A DNA stretch of 64,000 nt from an alpha proteobacterium U9-1i (GTDB taxonomy: Bacteria; Pseudomonadota; Alphaproteobacteria; Caulobacterales; Aquidulcibacteraceae). Under the pieces are notes generated by a model that was not told where the DNA came from, searched no databases, and saw nothing but the letters and a program-made list of their open reading frames with translations. The DNA lies in NCBI GenBank assembly GCA_000974665.1, contig BBSY01000002.1, positions 1,240,001-1,304,000 on the forward strand, read 5' to 3'. Position numbers and translations under genes: made by a program. Positions 1-8,168 of the stretch are shown here, piece after piece (the first letter of the stretch is position 1; each line of letters opens with the position of its first letter).

Positions 1-35
1 CGAACTCGCACGCGGATAACTAAGTGGGGAATTTC

Positions 36-1328
36 ATGCGTACTCTGGTATTGGCTGCGTCAGTGTTGTTGTTGGCAACCCCCGCGCTCGCACAACCATT
101 CTCCACGCCGACTGAAGCGGCGATCCAGTCGGCGCTGCCGCGCATGATCACCTGGCGACGCGATTTCCACCAAAACCCGGAGCTTAGCTACGAAGAGGTG
201 CGTACGTCGCGCATCGTCGCCCAGCACCTGCGTTCGCTGCGCATGGAGGTGCGCACTGGCATCGCACAAACCGGGGTCGTTGGCGTGTTGCGCGGCGGGC
301 GGCCCGGCCCAGTGATTGCGCTCCGCGCCGACATGGACGCGCTGCCGGTGACGGAAGAGGGCGATTTGCCGTTCCGTTCGCGCGCACGGGGCACGTACAA
401 CGGCCAGGACGTTGGCATCATGCACGCCTGTGGGCATGACAGCCACGTCGCAATCTTGATGGCCGCGGCCAGCGTGCTCGCCGCGCGCCGCGAGGAGATC
501 GCCGGCACGATCATCTTCGTGTTTCAGCCTTCAGAAGAAGGCGCGCCTCCCGGCGGTATGGGCGGCGCGCGGCGCATGTTGGCGGAAAACGTGTTCGGCG
601 ATCTGCGACCCGAAGCGATTTACGGCCTCCACGCTTGGCCGGCCGCAAGCGGCACTGTGATGATGATCCCCGGGCCGATGATGGCGGGTTCCGATCGGAT
701 CGACATCACCGTCACTGGCAGTCAAACCCACGGTGCGCAGCCGCACGCGGGCATCGACCCAATCGTCGTGTCGTCGCAGATCATCAACGCGCTGCAAACG
801 ATCCCGTCGCGACAGATGGATGCGGTGCGTTCGCCAGTGATCGTGACCATCGGCATGATCCAGGGCGGCGTGCGCTACAACATCATTCCGCAAACCGTCG
901 AGATGCAGGGGACGATCCGCTATCTCAATCCGCAAACGCGCGAGGATCTCTACAATCGCATCCGACGCACGATCGCCGAGACCGCCGCAGCGTCAGGCGC
1001 GACCGTGGAAGTCTCGATTTCCGAAAATGCGATCCCGACCGTCAATCCGCCAGAGCTGCTGGCGCGTGCGCGCGCTGCGGCAATCGGCGCGCTGGGCGAG
1101 GAAGCGGTGCAGGGTGGCTATCCGGTGATGCCGGCGGAGGACTTCGCGTATTTCCAGCAAGCCGTGCCGGGAGTGTTCTTCTTCTATGGTGTCAACGCAC
1201 CCGGCGTTGCTCCGGCGGAAGCCGCGCCAAATCACAATCCACGCTTCTTCGTGCATGAGCCGGCGATGGAAACCGGCCTGCGCGCCATGCTTGCGATCGC
1301 GCTTGACCGCGTCGGCACGGCAAACTGA
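36..1328 (+). CDS. M20D-family amidohydrolase (IAA-amino acid / hippurate hydrolase type), exported
   Basis: Predicted metal-dependent amidase that removes N-acyl groups from amino acids or peptides. An N-terminal signal peptide (MRTLVLAASVLLLATPALAQ) places it in the periplasm. The family signatures are present: RADMDALPV near residue 97, ACGHDSH at about 131-137, SEEG, GLHAWP, and a late PNHNPRF histidine, together supplying the two-metal site. Length (430 aa) is normal for the family. I prefer ATG at 36 over GTG at 24 because GTGGGGA lies five bases before it and the signal peptide then begins cleanly. The stop overlaps the next start as TGATG, so the two genes form an operon. Substrate is not determinable from sequence. 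Confidence 0.9.
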   Translation: MRTLVLAASVLLLATPALAQPFSTPTEAAIQSALPRMITWRRDFHQNPELSYEEVRTSRIVAQHLRSLRMEVRTGIAQTGVVGVLRGGRPGPVIALRADMDALPVTEEGDLPFRSRARGTYNGQDVGIMHACGHDSHVAILMAAASVLAARREEIAGTIIFVFQPSEEGAPPGGMGGARRMLAENVFGDLRPEAIYGLHAWPAASGTVMMIPGPMMAGSDRIDITVTGSQTHGAQPHAGIDPIVVSSQIINALQTIPSRQMDAVRSPVIVTIGMIQGGVRYNIIPQTVEMQGTIRYLNPQTREDLYNRIRRTIAETAAASGATVEVSISENAIPTVNPPELLARARAAAIGALGEEAVQGGYPVMPAEDFAYFQQAVPGVFFFYGVNAPGVAPAEAAPNHNPRFFVHEPAMETGLRAMLAIALDRVGTAN

Positions 1329-2608
1329 TGGCGAGCGACCTTTCCCGCCGCGCGCTCTTTGCCGCCCCTGCGCTGGCAGCCTGCGCGACGACGATGGAGG
1401 CGCTGCCGCTGATCGCGCCGCCATCGGGCGTATCGTCGGAGGATTTGGCGCGCGACGAAGCGTACTGGCGCCGTATCGCTTCCCTCTACGATGCGCCCCA
1501 GGGCTTTCTCCAACTCGAGAACGGCTATTGGGGCGCGATGACGCGGCCCGTGCAGGAGGCCTTTACGCGCTACACGGCGATGGCCAACCAGCAAGGTTCG
1601 CACTATGCGCGCCGCGAGTATGACGCCGACCTGCTGGAGCTTCGCGCGCACTTGGCGGCTATCCTCCAAGTGGCGCCGGAGGAGATCGCTTTCACGCGAA
1701 ACGCGACCGAATCCTTGTTCGGTCTCATCAGCGGCTACAACAAGCTGCGCCCCGGCGACGCAGTGCTCTATGCTGACCTCGACTACGATAGCGCCATCGA
1801 AGGCATGGAATGGTTGCGCCAGCGGCGCGGCGTCGATGTGATCAAAATCGATCTGCCGCACCCGGCGACGCGACAGGGGATCATCGACGCTTACGACGCG
1901 GCCTTCGCGGCCAATCCGCGTGTGCGCATGGCGCTGGTCACGCATGTGAGCCACCGCACGGGGCTCGTTCCTCCGGTCGCCGAAATCGTGGCGGCCGCAC
2001 GCCGTCACAATGTCGATTGCATCGTCGATTCCGCGCACGCTCTCGGGCAGCTCGACTTCACACCATCGGCGATGGGCGTGGATTTTGCGGTGTTCAATCT
2101 GCACAAATGGATCGGCGCGCCCATCGGCGTCGGCGCGCTCTATATCCGCCGAGACCGCATCGGCGATATCGATCCCTACATGAGCACGCGCGCCAGTGAC
2201 CGCACCAACGCCCGTGTCCATACGGGCACCACCAATTTCGGCGCTTTCCTGGCGGCGCGAGACGCGCTGGCGCTGCATACCCAGATCGGCGCCGCCAATA
2301 AGCAAGCCCGCTTGCGTCGATTGCGCGGCCTATGGGCCGAGCGCGTGCGCGCCCACCCTGGCTTCGAAGTGATGACGCCTAGCGATCCGACAATGACAAG
2401 CGCGATCACCTCGTTTCGCCTGCGCGGCCGTGTAAGCGACGAGGACAACCGCCAACTCGCCGCGCGCCTGCTGGATGAGTTCGGCGTGTTCACCGTCGTC
2501 CGCATCGGAACCGCGTCTGGCGCTTGCGTCCGCGTCACGCCGGCGCTCTTCACGCCGGAAAGCGACATGATCCGGTTCGCGGAAATCCTGGAAAGCATCG
2601 CCGGTTAG
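1328..2608 (+). CDS. Class V aminotransferase-fold PLP enzyme (isopenicillin-N-epimerase-like), Tat/lipoprotein-type leader
   Basis: Fold-type I PLP enzyme of the class V group (cysteine desulfurase / isopenicillin N epimerase relatives). The PLP lysine is K260 in NLHKWIGAP; the cofactor aspartate and following histidine are in DSAHALG (234-240). The N-terminus is unusual for this family: SRRALF followed by a hydrophobic stretch and LAAC, which reads as a twin-arginine signal with a lipobox (Cys19). This would put a PLP enzyme outside the cytoplasm, consistent with Tat export of a folded cofactor protein. It overlaps the upstream amidohydrolase stop by one base, suggesting a joint extracytoplasmic pathway for modified amino acids. 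The reaction is unknown. Confidence 0.88.
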   Translation: MASDLSRRALFAAPALAACATTMEALPLIAPPSGVSSEDLARDEAYWRRIASLYDAPQGFLQLENGYWGAMTRPVQEAFTRYTAMANQQGSHYARREYDADLLELRAHLAAILQVAPEEIAFTRNATESLFGLISGYNKLRPGDAVLYADLDYDSAIEGMEWLRQRRGVDVIKIDLPHPATRQGIIDAYDAAFAANPRVRMALVTHVSHRTGLVPPVAEIVAAARRHNVDCIVDSAHALGQLDFTPSAMGVDFAVFNLHKWIGAPIGVGALYIRRDRIGDIDPYMSTRASDRTNARVHTGTTNFGAFLAARDALALHTQIGAANKQARLRRLRGLWAERVRAHPGFEVMTPSDPTMTSAITSFRLRGRVSDEDNRQLAARLLDEFGVFTVVRIGTASGACVRVTPALFTPESDMIRFAEILESIAG

Positions 2609-2784
2609 GCCGGCTGACGACGTCCGCAGGGCGCGGCCAGTCACCAAGGATTCAGCATCCTCGTGCTCGGCATATTCGCTTTTGCTTGACTCGTTGGAAC
2701 CGCAAGGCCCAATGGGGGACGGTTCTCGGAAGGAACTGGACGTCGGTCGCCTCCGCGACGCGACTCTGCGGAAGGAACGTGCCC

Positions 2785-2994
2785 ATGGCTACCGGCGTCG
2801 TGAAATGGTTCAACATGGCAAAGGGGTTCGGCTTTATCGCACCGGATGAAGGCGGACAGGATGTTTTCGTGCACGTGAGCGCCGTGCAGCGCTCGGGATT
2901 GCAGGGCCTTCGGGAAGGCCAAGCCGTTTCCTTCGACGTCGAAAACGATCCACGCAAGAACAAGCCGTCCGCGGTCAATATCAAGCCGGTCTAA
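2785..2994 (+). CDS. Cold-shock domain protein
   Basis: A 69-residue single CSD protein, the usual size for bacterial Csp. It carries both nucleic-acid-binding motifs: RNP1 as KGFGFIAP (about residues 13-20) and RNP2 as VFVHVSA (about 26-32). Such proteins bind single-stranded RNA/DNA and melt secondary structure. ATG at 2785 starts [10 protein letters not shown], the canonical CSD start, with GGAAGGA about ten bases upstream. The 176-base spacer before it has no gene and could hold a long 5' leader, common for cold-shock genes. A strong terminator follows. It is not possible to say whether this copy is cold-inducible. Confidence 0.95.
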   Translation: MATGVVKWFNMAKGFGFIAPDEGGQDVFVHVSAVQRSGLQGLREGQAVSFDVENDPRKNKPSAVNIKPV

Positions 2995-3021
2995 TCGCCG
3001 GTTCCTCGCTTGAATTTTCGG

Positions 3022-3053
3022 TCGCCGCGCGGTTTGTCCGTGCGGCGATTTTT
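3022..3053 (+). terminator. Rho-independent terminator after the cold-shock gene
   Basis: An 11-base stem TCGCCGCGCGG / CCGTGCGGCGA with one G-T pair, a TTTGT loop and a trailing TTTTT. It lies 28 bases past the csp stop and 19 bases before the GST start, so GST must have its own promoter or rely on read-through. Confidence 0.85.
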
Positions 3054-3071
3054 GCTTTCGGAGAAGTACCC

Positions 3072-4124
3072 ATGACCGCTCCCTTCCGCCTTTATGGCGC
3101 GGAGCTTTCGCCTTATTCGGTGAAAGTGCGCTCTTATCTGCGCTTCAAGGGCCTCGCGTTTGAATGGCTCGAGCGCAGCAACGCCCGGCAGGAAGAGTTT
3201 TCGCGCTACGCCAAGCTGCCTCTGGCCCCGATCCTGGTCGATGCGGACGAAAACGCCATGCAGGATTCCACGCCGATGATCGAGGCGCTGGAGCGCGAGT
3301 ACGCCGAACCGTCGATCACGCCTGATGATGCGTCGCTCGCGTTCCTGTCAGCGCTGCTGGAGGATTATGCCGACGAATGGCTGAACAAAGCGATGTTCCA
3401 CTATCGCTGGGCCTATCCCGAAAACCAGGACAGCGCCGCCAAGCGTATTGTCGACATGCTGTTTGAAGGCGCGCCGACACCTGACGGCATGGAAGACGCC
3501 GTGAAGACGCGCATGATCGGCCGGCTGCATCATGTCGGCTCGACGCCTGAGACCGCGCCCTTGATTGAAGGTTCGTTCACGCGCGTTCTGGCCACGCTCG
3601 ACCGCATGCTTGCCGCCAACAAATATCTATTCGGCGGGCGCCCGAGTTTAGCGGATTTTGGCCTCGCCGGTCAGCTTGGCCAGTTGCGTTCCGACCCAAC
3701 CCCAGGGGCAATCATCAAGGCGCAAGCGCCGAACGTGTCGCGCTGGCTCGACCGGATGGATAGCCCAGGCGTGGAGGGTGGATTTGCATCGCTGCCTTCA
3801 CTGCAGGACGACCTGGCGTCCCTGCTGCGGGAAGAGATCGCCGGCGCTTACCTGGTCTGGATGGCGGCCAACGCCCAGGCCGTTCGCGATGACGCGCCCG
3901 GCGTCACGGCTTTCATTGCTGGCGAGACTTACACGCAGAAGCCCCAACGCTACGCGGCCAAGGCGTTCGCGGAACTGCGCCGCAAGCGCGCGCTCGTCAC
4001 TGACGAGGCGTTGGCGGCGTTGTTGGGAGACACGGGATGCGATGCGTTCCTGGCTTCGCCGCCCGGTATGGCGACGGAGGAGCCCGAGGTCGACGATGAA
4101 GGTGACGACGACGGCGAGGACTAA
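3072..4124 (+). CDS. Glutathione S-transferase family protein with long C-terminal extension
   Basis: The N-terminal 80 residues are a thioredoxin-fold GST domain: SPYSVKVRSYL holds the usual active-site region, LAPILVD supplies the cis-proline, and QDSTPMIEALE the glutathione-binding segment. An all-helical C-terminal domain follows to about residue 250. At 350 aa it is about 120 residues longer than a typical GST; the surplus contains a basic helix (ELRRKRALVTDEAL) and ends in a very acidic tail (DDEGDDDGED). The substrate is unknown. The stop overlaps the stop of the convergent kinase gene by four bases. Confidence 0.82.
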   Translation: MTAPFRLYGAELSPYSVKVRSYLRFKGLAFEWLERSNARQEEFSRYAKLPLAPILVDADENAMQDSTPMIEALEREYAEPSITPDDASLAFLSALLEDYADEWLNKAMFHYRWAYPENQDSAAKRIVDMLFEGAPTPDGMEDAVKTRMIGRLHHVGSTPETAPLIEGSFTRVLATLDRMLAANKYLFGGRPSLADFGLAGQLGQLRSDPTPGAIIKAQAPNVSRWLDRMDSPGVEGGFASLPSLQDDLASLLREEIAGAYLVWMAANAQAVRDDAPGVTAFIAGETYTQKPQRYAAKAFAELRRKRALVTDEALAALLGDTGCDAFLASPPGMATEEPEVDDEGDDDGED

Positions 4125-5884
4125 GCCGCGCGCTGGATGGGTTCCTTGAGAACCACCGGCGCGGTGAGGACGAATGTCAGTCCGTCGCCGCCACGCGCTT
4201 CGATGGCGCCGCCGAGAAGGGCGATGACGCGGCGCGTTACGGCCAGGCCCAACCCCGCGCCGCCGTCGTCGGCGGTGAGGTCTGCTGAGCGGTAGGCCTC
4301 GAACATGCGCGCTAGCTGTTCGTCGCTTGGCGCCGGTCCGCTGGCGTTGATCTCGAATCGTACGATGTCGGCGCGCGGGCCGATCGCACAACGCTCCGCG
4401 CGCAAGCGCACCGCCGCGCCTTCGCTTGCGCCGCAGGCGTGCGTGAGCGCGCTCACGAGACACTGGCGTAAGCGAGCTTGGTCGGAGAACACCACGCCGA
4501 TGCCCGGCTGAATATCCACATTGATCGAGCAGGCGCGTGCGCGCGCCACGGGCGCTGTGACACTGATCGCCTCGCGCACAAACTCAGCCACGTCGAAGGC
4601 TTGGGGTTTGAGTGTGAGTGATCCGGCCTCAAGCTTCGAGAGGTCGAGAATGTCGTTGACCATGGTCAGGACGTGGCGCGCCGCGCCGGTGATGTTCTCC
4701 AGATCCGCGCGCGCCGTTTCCGTGCGGCCATCGGCGAGATCTTCCGAAATCAGGTCAGCATAGCCAATCACCGCATTGAGCGGCGTTCGCAATTCGTGAC
4801 TGATGTTGGCCAGGAAGTCGGACTTCAACCGGTTTGCCGTGGCGGCGGCGTCGCGCTGCATCTGCGCGTCCTTTGCCCGAATAGCCGCCTCGCCAGAGCG
4901 CGCGACGAGCGCGTTATAGGCGTCGATGAGGCGGGTGATTTCGTCGTCAACGATGGCGTCGGACGCCAGCGGGGTAGGCTCGCCGCTGTCGTTGAAATGT
5001 TTCTCCATGCGGTCGAGCCGGCGTAGAATACCAACGCGCAGCAGGACCCACAGCAGTATCGCCAGAAGCGCCGATATCCCTGCGAACAGAGCGAGCGTGA
5101 TGGTGGTAGCGCGCGAGCCCAAGGCGGTGATGTCACGCGCTTGTCGCGCTGCGGCGGCGCCGACAAGCAGGCCGTTCGAATCGCGAAGCGCGATGAGCGA
5201 AAGCAGTTCCTTTCGGCCCGTCCATGTCATTGCGTCTTGGGTCTGAAGCCCGTTCAGGTGGGCGTCATTCTGTTCGTCGGCGTGCATCAAGGTCAGTTCG
5301 AGCTGCACCTGCGTGCTCAAAGCGGCATCCGAAAGGCGTTTGGCGATAATGAAGACGCCGCGCGGAGCGCCGCTTCCGTCGCTCATGGTGATCGGCGCCG
5401 CGCCGTACACCGCGAAACCATAACCATCGAGCCAGGTTACGCCTGAGGTGGCCTCGCGCGTCTCATTTACTTGGCGGGTGAGGGTCACGAGGGCCGCTGC
5501 GGCGCCCCGGTCGACAGCCGCCGCACCGCGCGCCGCTCCGCCCAGCGCCCAGAAAACGCGGCCTTGGTCGTCGCCCACGATCATCAGGTCAACGCCGTAA
5601 TCGGCAAACCAATCGTCGCCGTAATCGTCCACGAAGTCGGGATTGTCGCCGCGGGCGAACAAATAGGTGTCGTCCCAGTACGCATAATCAGTCGCGCGCT
5701 GACGAATGTCGTTGCGCAGGGCGTCGAGATTCGCGACCACGCGCGCGCGGTCGCGCGCATGCGCCTCCGCCTCGAGTTGCTCGAACTCGGGCCGCACAGC
5801 GCGGTCCAAAATGATCGCGGACCCGGCGAACAAAGCCAGGAACACGGCCACCAAAGCCGCAATTGCTTTCTGCGTGATCGTCAT
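4121..5884 (-). CDS. Membrane sensor histidine kinase, CHASE4-like periplasmic domain, degenerate ATP-binding motifs
   Basis: Two membrane segments (about 8-28 and 260-283) flank a roughly 230-residue extracytoplasmic domain with the DYAYWDDTY signature of CHASE4 sensors; a HAMP-like linker leads to HisKA with H363 in NISHELRTPLNAV, then an HATPase_c domain. The G2 box (GAGLGLAV, 543-550) is intact, but the N-box reads RLRQCLVSALTHAC, so the Mg-binding Asn is a His (about 482), and the DxGxG box is replaced by NASGPAP (513-519). These losses suggest weak or absent autokinase activity, or a phosphatase/pseudokinase role. No response regulator is adjacent. Confidence 0.85.
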   Translation of the reverse strand: MTITQKAIAALVAVFLALFAGSAIILDRAVRPEFEQLEAEAHARDRARVVANLDALRNDIRQRATDYAYWDDTYLFARGDNPDFVDDYGDDWFADYGVDLMIVGDDQGRVFWALGGAARGAAAVDRGAAAALVTLTRQVNETREATSGVTWLDGYGFAVYGAAPITMSDGSGAPRGVFIIAKRLSDAALSTQVQLELTLMHADEQNDAHLNGLQTQDAMTWTGRKELLSLIALRDSNGLLVGAAAARQARDITALGSRATTITLALFAGISALLAILLWVLLRVGILRRLDRMEKHFNDSGEPTPLASDAIVDDEITRLIDAYNALVARSGEAAIRAKDAQMQRDAAATANRLKSDFLANISHELRTPLNAVIGYADLISEDLADGRTETARADLENITGAARHVLTMVNDILDLSKLEAGSLTLKPQAFDVAEFVREAISVTAPVARARACSINVDIQPGIGVVFSDQARLRQCLVSALTHACGASEGAAVRLRAERCAIGPRADIVRFEINASGPAPSDEQLARMFEAYRSADLTADDGGAGLGLAVTRRVIALLGGAIEARGGDGLTFVLTAPVVLKEPIQRAA

Positions 5885-6011
5885 GACCCCGCGCCAATAC
5901 CCTTCGTGGTCCGCATCTCAGGACGCGGCTTCTCACGCCGATACACTACTATTGAGGTCTTAAAATCGGCTGCGCGAGCGTGGTTAAGCAGCGATGAAAT
6001 ACAGCACAAAC

Positions 6012-6042
6012 AAGCGGCGCGCGGGGAGGGCGCGCGCCGCTT
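6012..6042 (-). terminator. Terminator-like hairpin downstream of hsp20 with C-rich loop
   Basis: Perfect 12-base inverted repeat AAGCGGCGCGCG / CGCGCGCCGCTT. Read on the minus strand the loop is CCCTCCC and the stem is followed by GTTTGT, a weak U-rich tail. It probably ends the hsp20 transcript. Confidence 0.65.
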
Positions 6043-6065
6043 GAGGCGTCAGGGTCGATGGTGGA

Positions 6066-6112
6066 GCTCGCCGCGCGGCGCGGGGGAGGGGGGTGATAGC
6101 CGCGCGGCGAGC
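6066..6112 (-). repeat. 14-bp perfect inverted repeat with C-rich loop in the hsp20 3' region
   Basis: GCTCGCCGCGCGGC at 6066-6079 pairs with GCCGCGCGGCGAGC at 6099-6112. The 19-base loop on the minus strand is dominated by CACCCCCCTCCCCC. It lies just after the hsp20 stop and before the terminator hairpin, so an hsp20 3'UTR transcript would carry two stable C-rich loops. Confidence 0.7.
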
Positions 6113-6129
6113 GGGAAGCGGGTGATGAA

Positions 6130-6621
6130 CTACGCCGCTTCAGTCTCGTCATTGGCAACCGCTTCGACCACTTTGGCGGTCTTCTTCGGTTGGCCGGTTC
6201 CGATCTGGATTTTGCGCGGCTTCAGGATTTCCGGAAGTTCGCGCACCAGGTCGATGGTCAACAATCCGTTCTCCAGTTTGGCCCCCGCTACGCGGACATG
6301 GTCGGCGAGGCCGAAGCGGCGTTCGAAATTGCGCTCGGCGATCCCGCGGTGGAGGAACTGCCGTGCGCCTTCTTGGGGTTTACGCGCGCCGGTGACGGTT
6401 AGATTGTTTTGCTTGAACTCAATTGTGAGATCGTCCTCACCGAAGCCGGCTACGGCGAGTTCAATGCGGAAGGCATCCTCGCCAACCTGCTCAACATTGA
6501 AAGGGGGATAGCCCGGCGCAGCGTCCAAACGCGCGGCCTGGTCCATCAGATTCGCGATCCGGTCGAAGCCGACCAGTGTCCGGTATAATGGGTTCAATTC
6601 GTTGGTGCTCATGGATTTCAT
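6130..6621 (-). CDS. Small heat-shock protein Hsp20 (IbpA-type)
   Basis: An ATP-independent holdase chaperone of the alpha-crystallin family. The N-terminal segment LYRTLVGFDRIANLMDQA and YPPFNVEQVGEDAFRIELAV are typical of proteobacterial IbpA/HspA proteins; the alpha-crystallin domain covers about residues 40-125, ending with AKLENGLLTIDL. The C-terminal IxI-like tail IQIG is followed by a short extension. Length 163 is normal. GGAAGG sits just before ATG 6621; ATG 6612 is an alternative start three codons in. A heat-shock-type promoter and a long leader lie upstream, and C-rich hairpins lie downstream. Confidence 0.93.
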   Translation of the reverse strand: MKSMSTNELNPLYRTLVGFDRIANLMDQAARLDAAPGYPPFNVEQVGEDAFRIELAVAGFGEDDLTIEFKQNNLTVTGARKPQEGARQFLHRGIAERNFERRFGLADHVRVAGAKLENGLLTIDLVRELPEILKPRKIQIGTGQPKKTAKVVEAVANDETEAA

Positions 6622-6737
6622 GTCCTTCCTTAAAGCGACACGTTCTCTCCCGGCTGGGAGGGAGCGCGGATGCCGGTGAAGCCCCCGAAGGCGGCTCCGT
6701 CACCCTTTCGCGGCCTCGGTTGAGCGCCGCGTAACGA

Positions 6738-6767
6738 CTAAGTAAGGAGGCAAATTCCGCCTTCAAG
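6738..6767 (-). promoter_or_regulatory. Candidate sigma-32 (RpoH) promoter for hsp20
   Basis: On the minus strand CTTG (complement of 6764-6767) is followed after 17 bases by CTTACT (complement of 6741-6746), close to the alphaproteobacterial RpoH pattern CTTG-N17-CYTATNT. Transcription from here would give an hsp20 leader of about 110 bases, long enough for an RNA thermometer. Confidence 0.45.
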
Positions 6768-6858
6768 CCTGCCTGCGGCATTTCGGAAAGGCTTCGTTAA
6801 GCCCGGATTTGCTGCCGATGTTTTGACAAAATCAACGCCGACCGGTTAGCGCCTACAC

Positions 6859-7764
6859 ATGCCCATGATTAGTCGCCGCCATGCCGCCGCGCTCTTCGCA
6901 GCCGCTCCCTTGATGGGATGTGGCGGCCGCGAGGTTGAGGGCGAAAGCGACGGCGCGTCGGAGCGCGGTTCACTCGAATGGGCCGCGGCTGGCGAATGGC
7001 GCATCGACCCGGCGCGCGACGATTGGCGCCATCCCATCGAAACGCTGCGCTTCTGGGGCATCGAGCCTGGGATGACAGTGCTTGAAATCCTGCCGGGCCT
7101 TGGCTGGTACACGTCGATCCTTGCACCCTACCTCGCTCAAGGCGGCGGCCGCTTGATTGTCGCGAGTTTCGATCCTGTCGGTGGTTCGGTCGCTCAACGC
7201 GAAACCTTGGCGGCGTTCGATGCGCGCTTTCGTGACACGCGCCGCTACGGCGAGATCCAGCGCGCAATCGTACCGACGCGTGATGGCGATGCGCCGATGG
7301 CGCGTGCGCTCAGCGTTGATCTCGCGATTATCGCCAACAACACCCACACATTAATGGCCGAAGGCGCCGCGGAGCGCGTGTTCGACGACATCTACAACGC
7401 GTTGAAGTACGGCGGCGCGCTCGGCGTGGAGCAACATCGCGCATCTTCCACCGGTGAGCCCGATCCCATCGCCGCCAGCGGTTACGTGCAGGAGGCCTAC
7501 GTTAAGAAACTGGCGCAAGAAGCGGGCTTCAGTTTCGTCGCCGCCAACGACATCAACGCCAATCCACGCGACGAGCGCGAGCATCCGTTTGGCGTCTGGA
7601 CATTGCCGCCCACACTGCGCACCTCGCCGCTCGGCCAGCCGGCCGATCCGAGCTTTGACACCGCGCCCTACGAGGACATCGGCGAGAGCGATCGCATGAC
7701 GCTCAAATTCCGCAAGCCCACGCGCCCCGGCGGCGCCAACGCCCCGCTTGGGCCGGGGGGATGA
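6859..7764 (+). CDS. Class I SAM-dependent methyltransferase-like protein, exported (COG4798 type)
   Basis: A 301-residue protein with a Rossmann methyltransferase core: VLEILPGLGWYTSIL (about 75-89) is the SAM-binding motif I. The N-terminus MISRRHAAALFAAAPLMGC has a twin arginine, a hydrophobic stretch and a lipobox-like MGC, so it is probably exported and perhaps lipid-anchored, as in the predicted-methyltransferase family COG4798. Exported SAM enzymes are hard to explain because SAM is cytoplasmic; the family function is unknown. Second possible start is codon 3. It reads divergently from hsp20, with about 237 bases between the two starts. Confidence 0.8.
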   Translation: MPMISRRHAAALFAAAPLMGCGGREVEGESDGASERGSLEWAAAGEWRIDPARDDWRHPIETLRFWGIEPGMTVLEILPGLGWYTSILAPYLAQGGGRLIVASFDPVGGSVAQRETLAAFDARFRDTRRYGEIQRAIVPTRDGDAPMARALSVDLAIIANNTHTLMAEGAAERVFDDIYNALKYGGALGVEQHRASSTGEPDPIAASGYVQEAYVKKLAQEAGFSFVAANDINANPRDEREHPFGVWTLPPTLRTSPLGQPADPSFDTAPYEDIGESDRMTLKFRKPTRPGGANAPLGPGG

Positions 7765-7864
7765 CGTGAGGTGACGCCGCCGTCACTCTTGCGGGCGGGG
7801 CGCGGCTGGTGTGTAAGGGGCGGACGAAATTCTAGCCCCCAATTGGCCCACCGGAGGACTGCCC

Positions 7865-8164
7865 ATGACGTTCGATGAAATCTACAGCCGCTTTTCGGGC
7901 GCCGGCGTAACCGTCACCGGCAAGAAGGTGAAGTTTGATTTCGGCGACGAAGGCAAGATCTATCTCGACGGCACGTCCAACACGGTCAGCAAAGACGATG
8001 GCCCCGCCGACACGACTTTGAAGCTGAAGCTCGCCGACTTCATCGACATGGCCGAGGGCCGTCTCGACCCGACCGCTGCGTTCATGCAAGGCAAGCTGCG
8101 CGTTGAGGGCGACATGGGCGTCGCCATGCAGCTGCAAAGCGTAATGGCGAAGTTGCGCGGCTGA
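7865..8164 (+). CDS. SCP2 sterol-binding domain protein
   Basis: A 99-residue stand-alone SCP2 domain, the usual size. FDFGDEGKIYLDG, ADTTLKLKLADFIDMAEGRLDPTAAFMQGKLRVEGDMG match the lipid-carrier fold with its conserved DPTxAFMxGKLxVxG stretch. Such proteins bind acyl chains or sterol-like lipids and often accompany lipid hydrolases. Here a lysophospholipase-like hydrolase starts only four bases after the stop, so the two are almost certainly cotranscribed. GGAGG lies seven bases upstream of the ATG. Confidence 0.9.
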   Translation: MTFDEIYSRFSGAGVTVTGKKVKFDFGDEGKIYLDGTSNTVSKDDGPADTTLKLKLADFIDMAEGRLDPTAAFMQGKLRVEGDMGVAMQLQSVMAKLRG

Positions 8165-8168
8165 TCGC

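Noticed and set aside
5471-6511. Long plus-strand open frame across the kinase and hsp20 genes
   Set aside because: It is antisense to two clear protein families; it reflects GC-rich codon bias.
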